From: JANRKT01 sp033763355
Lineage (GTDB): Bacteria > Bacteroidota > Bacteroidia > Chitinophagales > Chitinophagaceae
Assembly: GCA_033763355.1 (NCBI GenBank)
Contig: JANRKT010000091.1
Span: 1-7,217, forward strand
DNA: 7,217 nucleotides
Reading direction: 5' to 3'
Shown piece by piece: positions 6,663-7,217 of the stretch; the stretch's first letter is position 1, and each line of letters starts with the position of its first letter. A model generated the notes under the pieces. The model was given only the letters and a program-made list of their open reading frames with translations. It made no database searches and was not told the origin of the DNA. The translations under genes and the position numbers were made by a program.

Positions 6663-7217
6663 ATGAAATATACTGCGGTTTTAATGACTTTGTTCCTGGC
6701 AGGGCTTTTTTCCTGCGAAAAACTTATGCCCAAAGCCCCGGCAGATGATGAACTGCTTGACGGGCCGGTGGAGGGGCTAACGACGGATCAAAACCTGTTG
6801 TTTCTCCGGGGGGATGTAGCTTTTAACGATGAAGTGTTTACTAAAGAAACCGGCCTCGGGCCTTTATTCGTTGCAACTTCCTGCGGCACCTGCCACGCCG
6901 GAGATGGCAAAGGGCATCCTTTTACTACACTCACAAGATTTGGACAGTCAGATGAAACCGGTAATAAATTCTTAAACAGCGGGGGCCCCCAATTACAACA
7001 CAGGGCGATGCCCGGATTTTTTCCTGAGCAAATTCCCATGGGGGCAACATCCTCCCGGTTTATGCCGCCGGCCAACACAGGCCTCGGATTTTTGGACGCA
7101 GTCAGCGATGCAACAATATTGGCATTGGCTGATGAAAATGATGCGGATGGAGATGGTATTTCAGGAAGACCAAACTGGATAAACACCCCTGCTTATATAA
7201 GTCTCCGTCAAAACGCT
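6663..7217 (+). CDS. Di-heme oxidoreductase family (DUF1111-type) lipoprotein, N-terminal part (3' truncated)
   Basis: The frame starts at the ATG of 6663 and stays open to the right edge, giving 185 residues of a longer protein. Residues 1-18 are a lipoprotein signal with lipobox LFSC (Cys18). A c-type heme motif, CGTCH, lies at residues 74-78 inside GLGPLFVATSCGTCHAGDGKG. Blocks typical of the di-heme oxidoreductase family (PF06537, putative peroxidase or thiol oxidoreductase) follow: GGPQLQHRAMPGFFPEQIP, PPANTGLGFLDAVSD and DENDADGDGISGRPNW. The second heme motif expected in this family would lie beyond the window. The protein should be exported and lipid-anchored. In other bacteria the family is often next to imelysin-type iron-regulated genes (established association, not visible here). 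It has its own promoter and leader, and follows the MFS gene by 99 bases. Confidence 0.92.
   Translation, partial: MKYTAVLMTLFLAGLFSCEKLMPKAPADDELLDGPVEGLTTDQNLLFLRGDVAFNDEVFTKETGLGPLFVATSCGTCHAGDGKGHPFTTLTRFGQSDETGNKFLNSGGPQLQHRAMPGFFPEQIPMGATSSRFMPPANTGLGFLDAVSDATILALADENDADGDGISGRPNWINTPAYISLRQNA

Noticed and set aside
6788..7186. Open frame on the minus strand opposite the di-heme oxidoreductase gene
   Set aside because: The plus frame has a lipoprotein signal, CGTCH and family motifs; the opposite frame has no recognisable feature.

Overview
The window looks like a chromosomal stretch from a member of the Bacteroidota, probably close to Chitinophagaceae/Sphingobacteriia; this is inferred, as no marker gene is present. 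The evidence is a TonB-dependent receptor with an N-terminal carboxypeptidase-regulatory-like domain, several lipoproteins, a DUF2911 protein, AT-rich leaders without clear Shine-Dalgarno sequences, and one good match to the Bacteroidota-type promoter (TTTG, 19 nt, TAnnTTTG). Coding density is high and no gap exceeds 300 bases. I see no mobile element, CRISPR array, tRNA or rRNA.

Layout. Bases 1-588 (+) hold the C-terminal part of a PepSY-type membrane protein cut by the left edge. It converges on a minus-strand group that reads right to left: a small Cys-motif protein (4366 to about 4623-4650), a TonB-dependent outer-membrane receptor (1835-4177), and a BNR/sialidase-like beta-propeller lipoprotein (618-1838) whose start overlaps the receptor stop by 4 bases. 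A divergent intergenic region (about 4651-4792) separates this group from a plus-strand pair: a DUF2911 lipoprotein (4793-5362) and an MFS transporter (5385-6563). After 99 bases comes the start of a di-heme oxidoreductase family lipoprotein (6663 to the right edge), behind its own promoter and a set of TCTAAA repeats.

How the genes may work together. Most envelope proteins here carry unusual clusters of metal-ligand residues: a His/Met-rich loop in the PepSY protein, a CCPCC motif plus CPH in the propeller, four extra Cys in the receptor's N-terminal domain, C-x9-C-x3-C in the small protein, and His pairs in the DUF2911 protein. With a TonB-dependent importer and a PepSY membrane protein alongside, I infer a locus for uptake or handling of a transition metal, copper or iron being the leading candidates. 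The last gene belongs to a family often linked to iron-regulated loci, and its leader has a DtxR/IdeR-like dyad. The metal assignment is inference; the motifs are seen directly.
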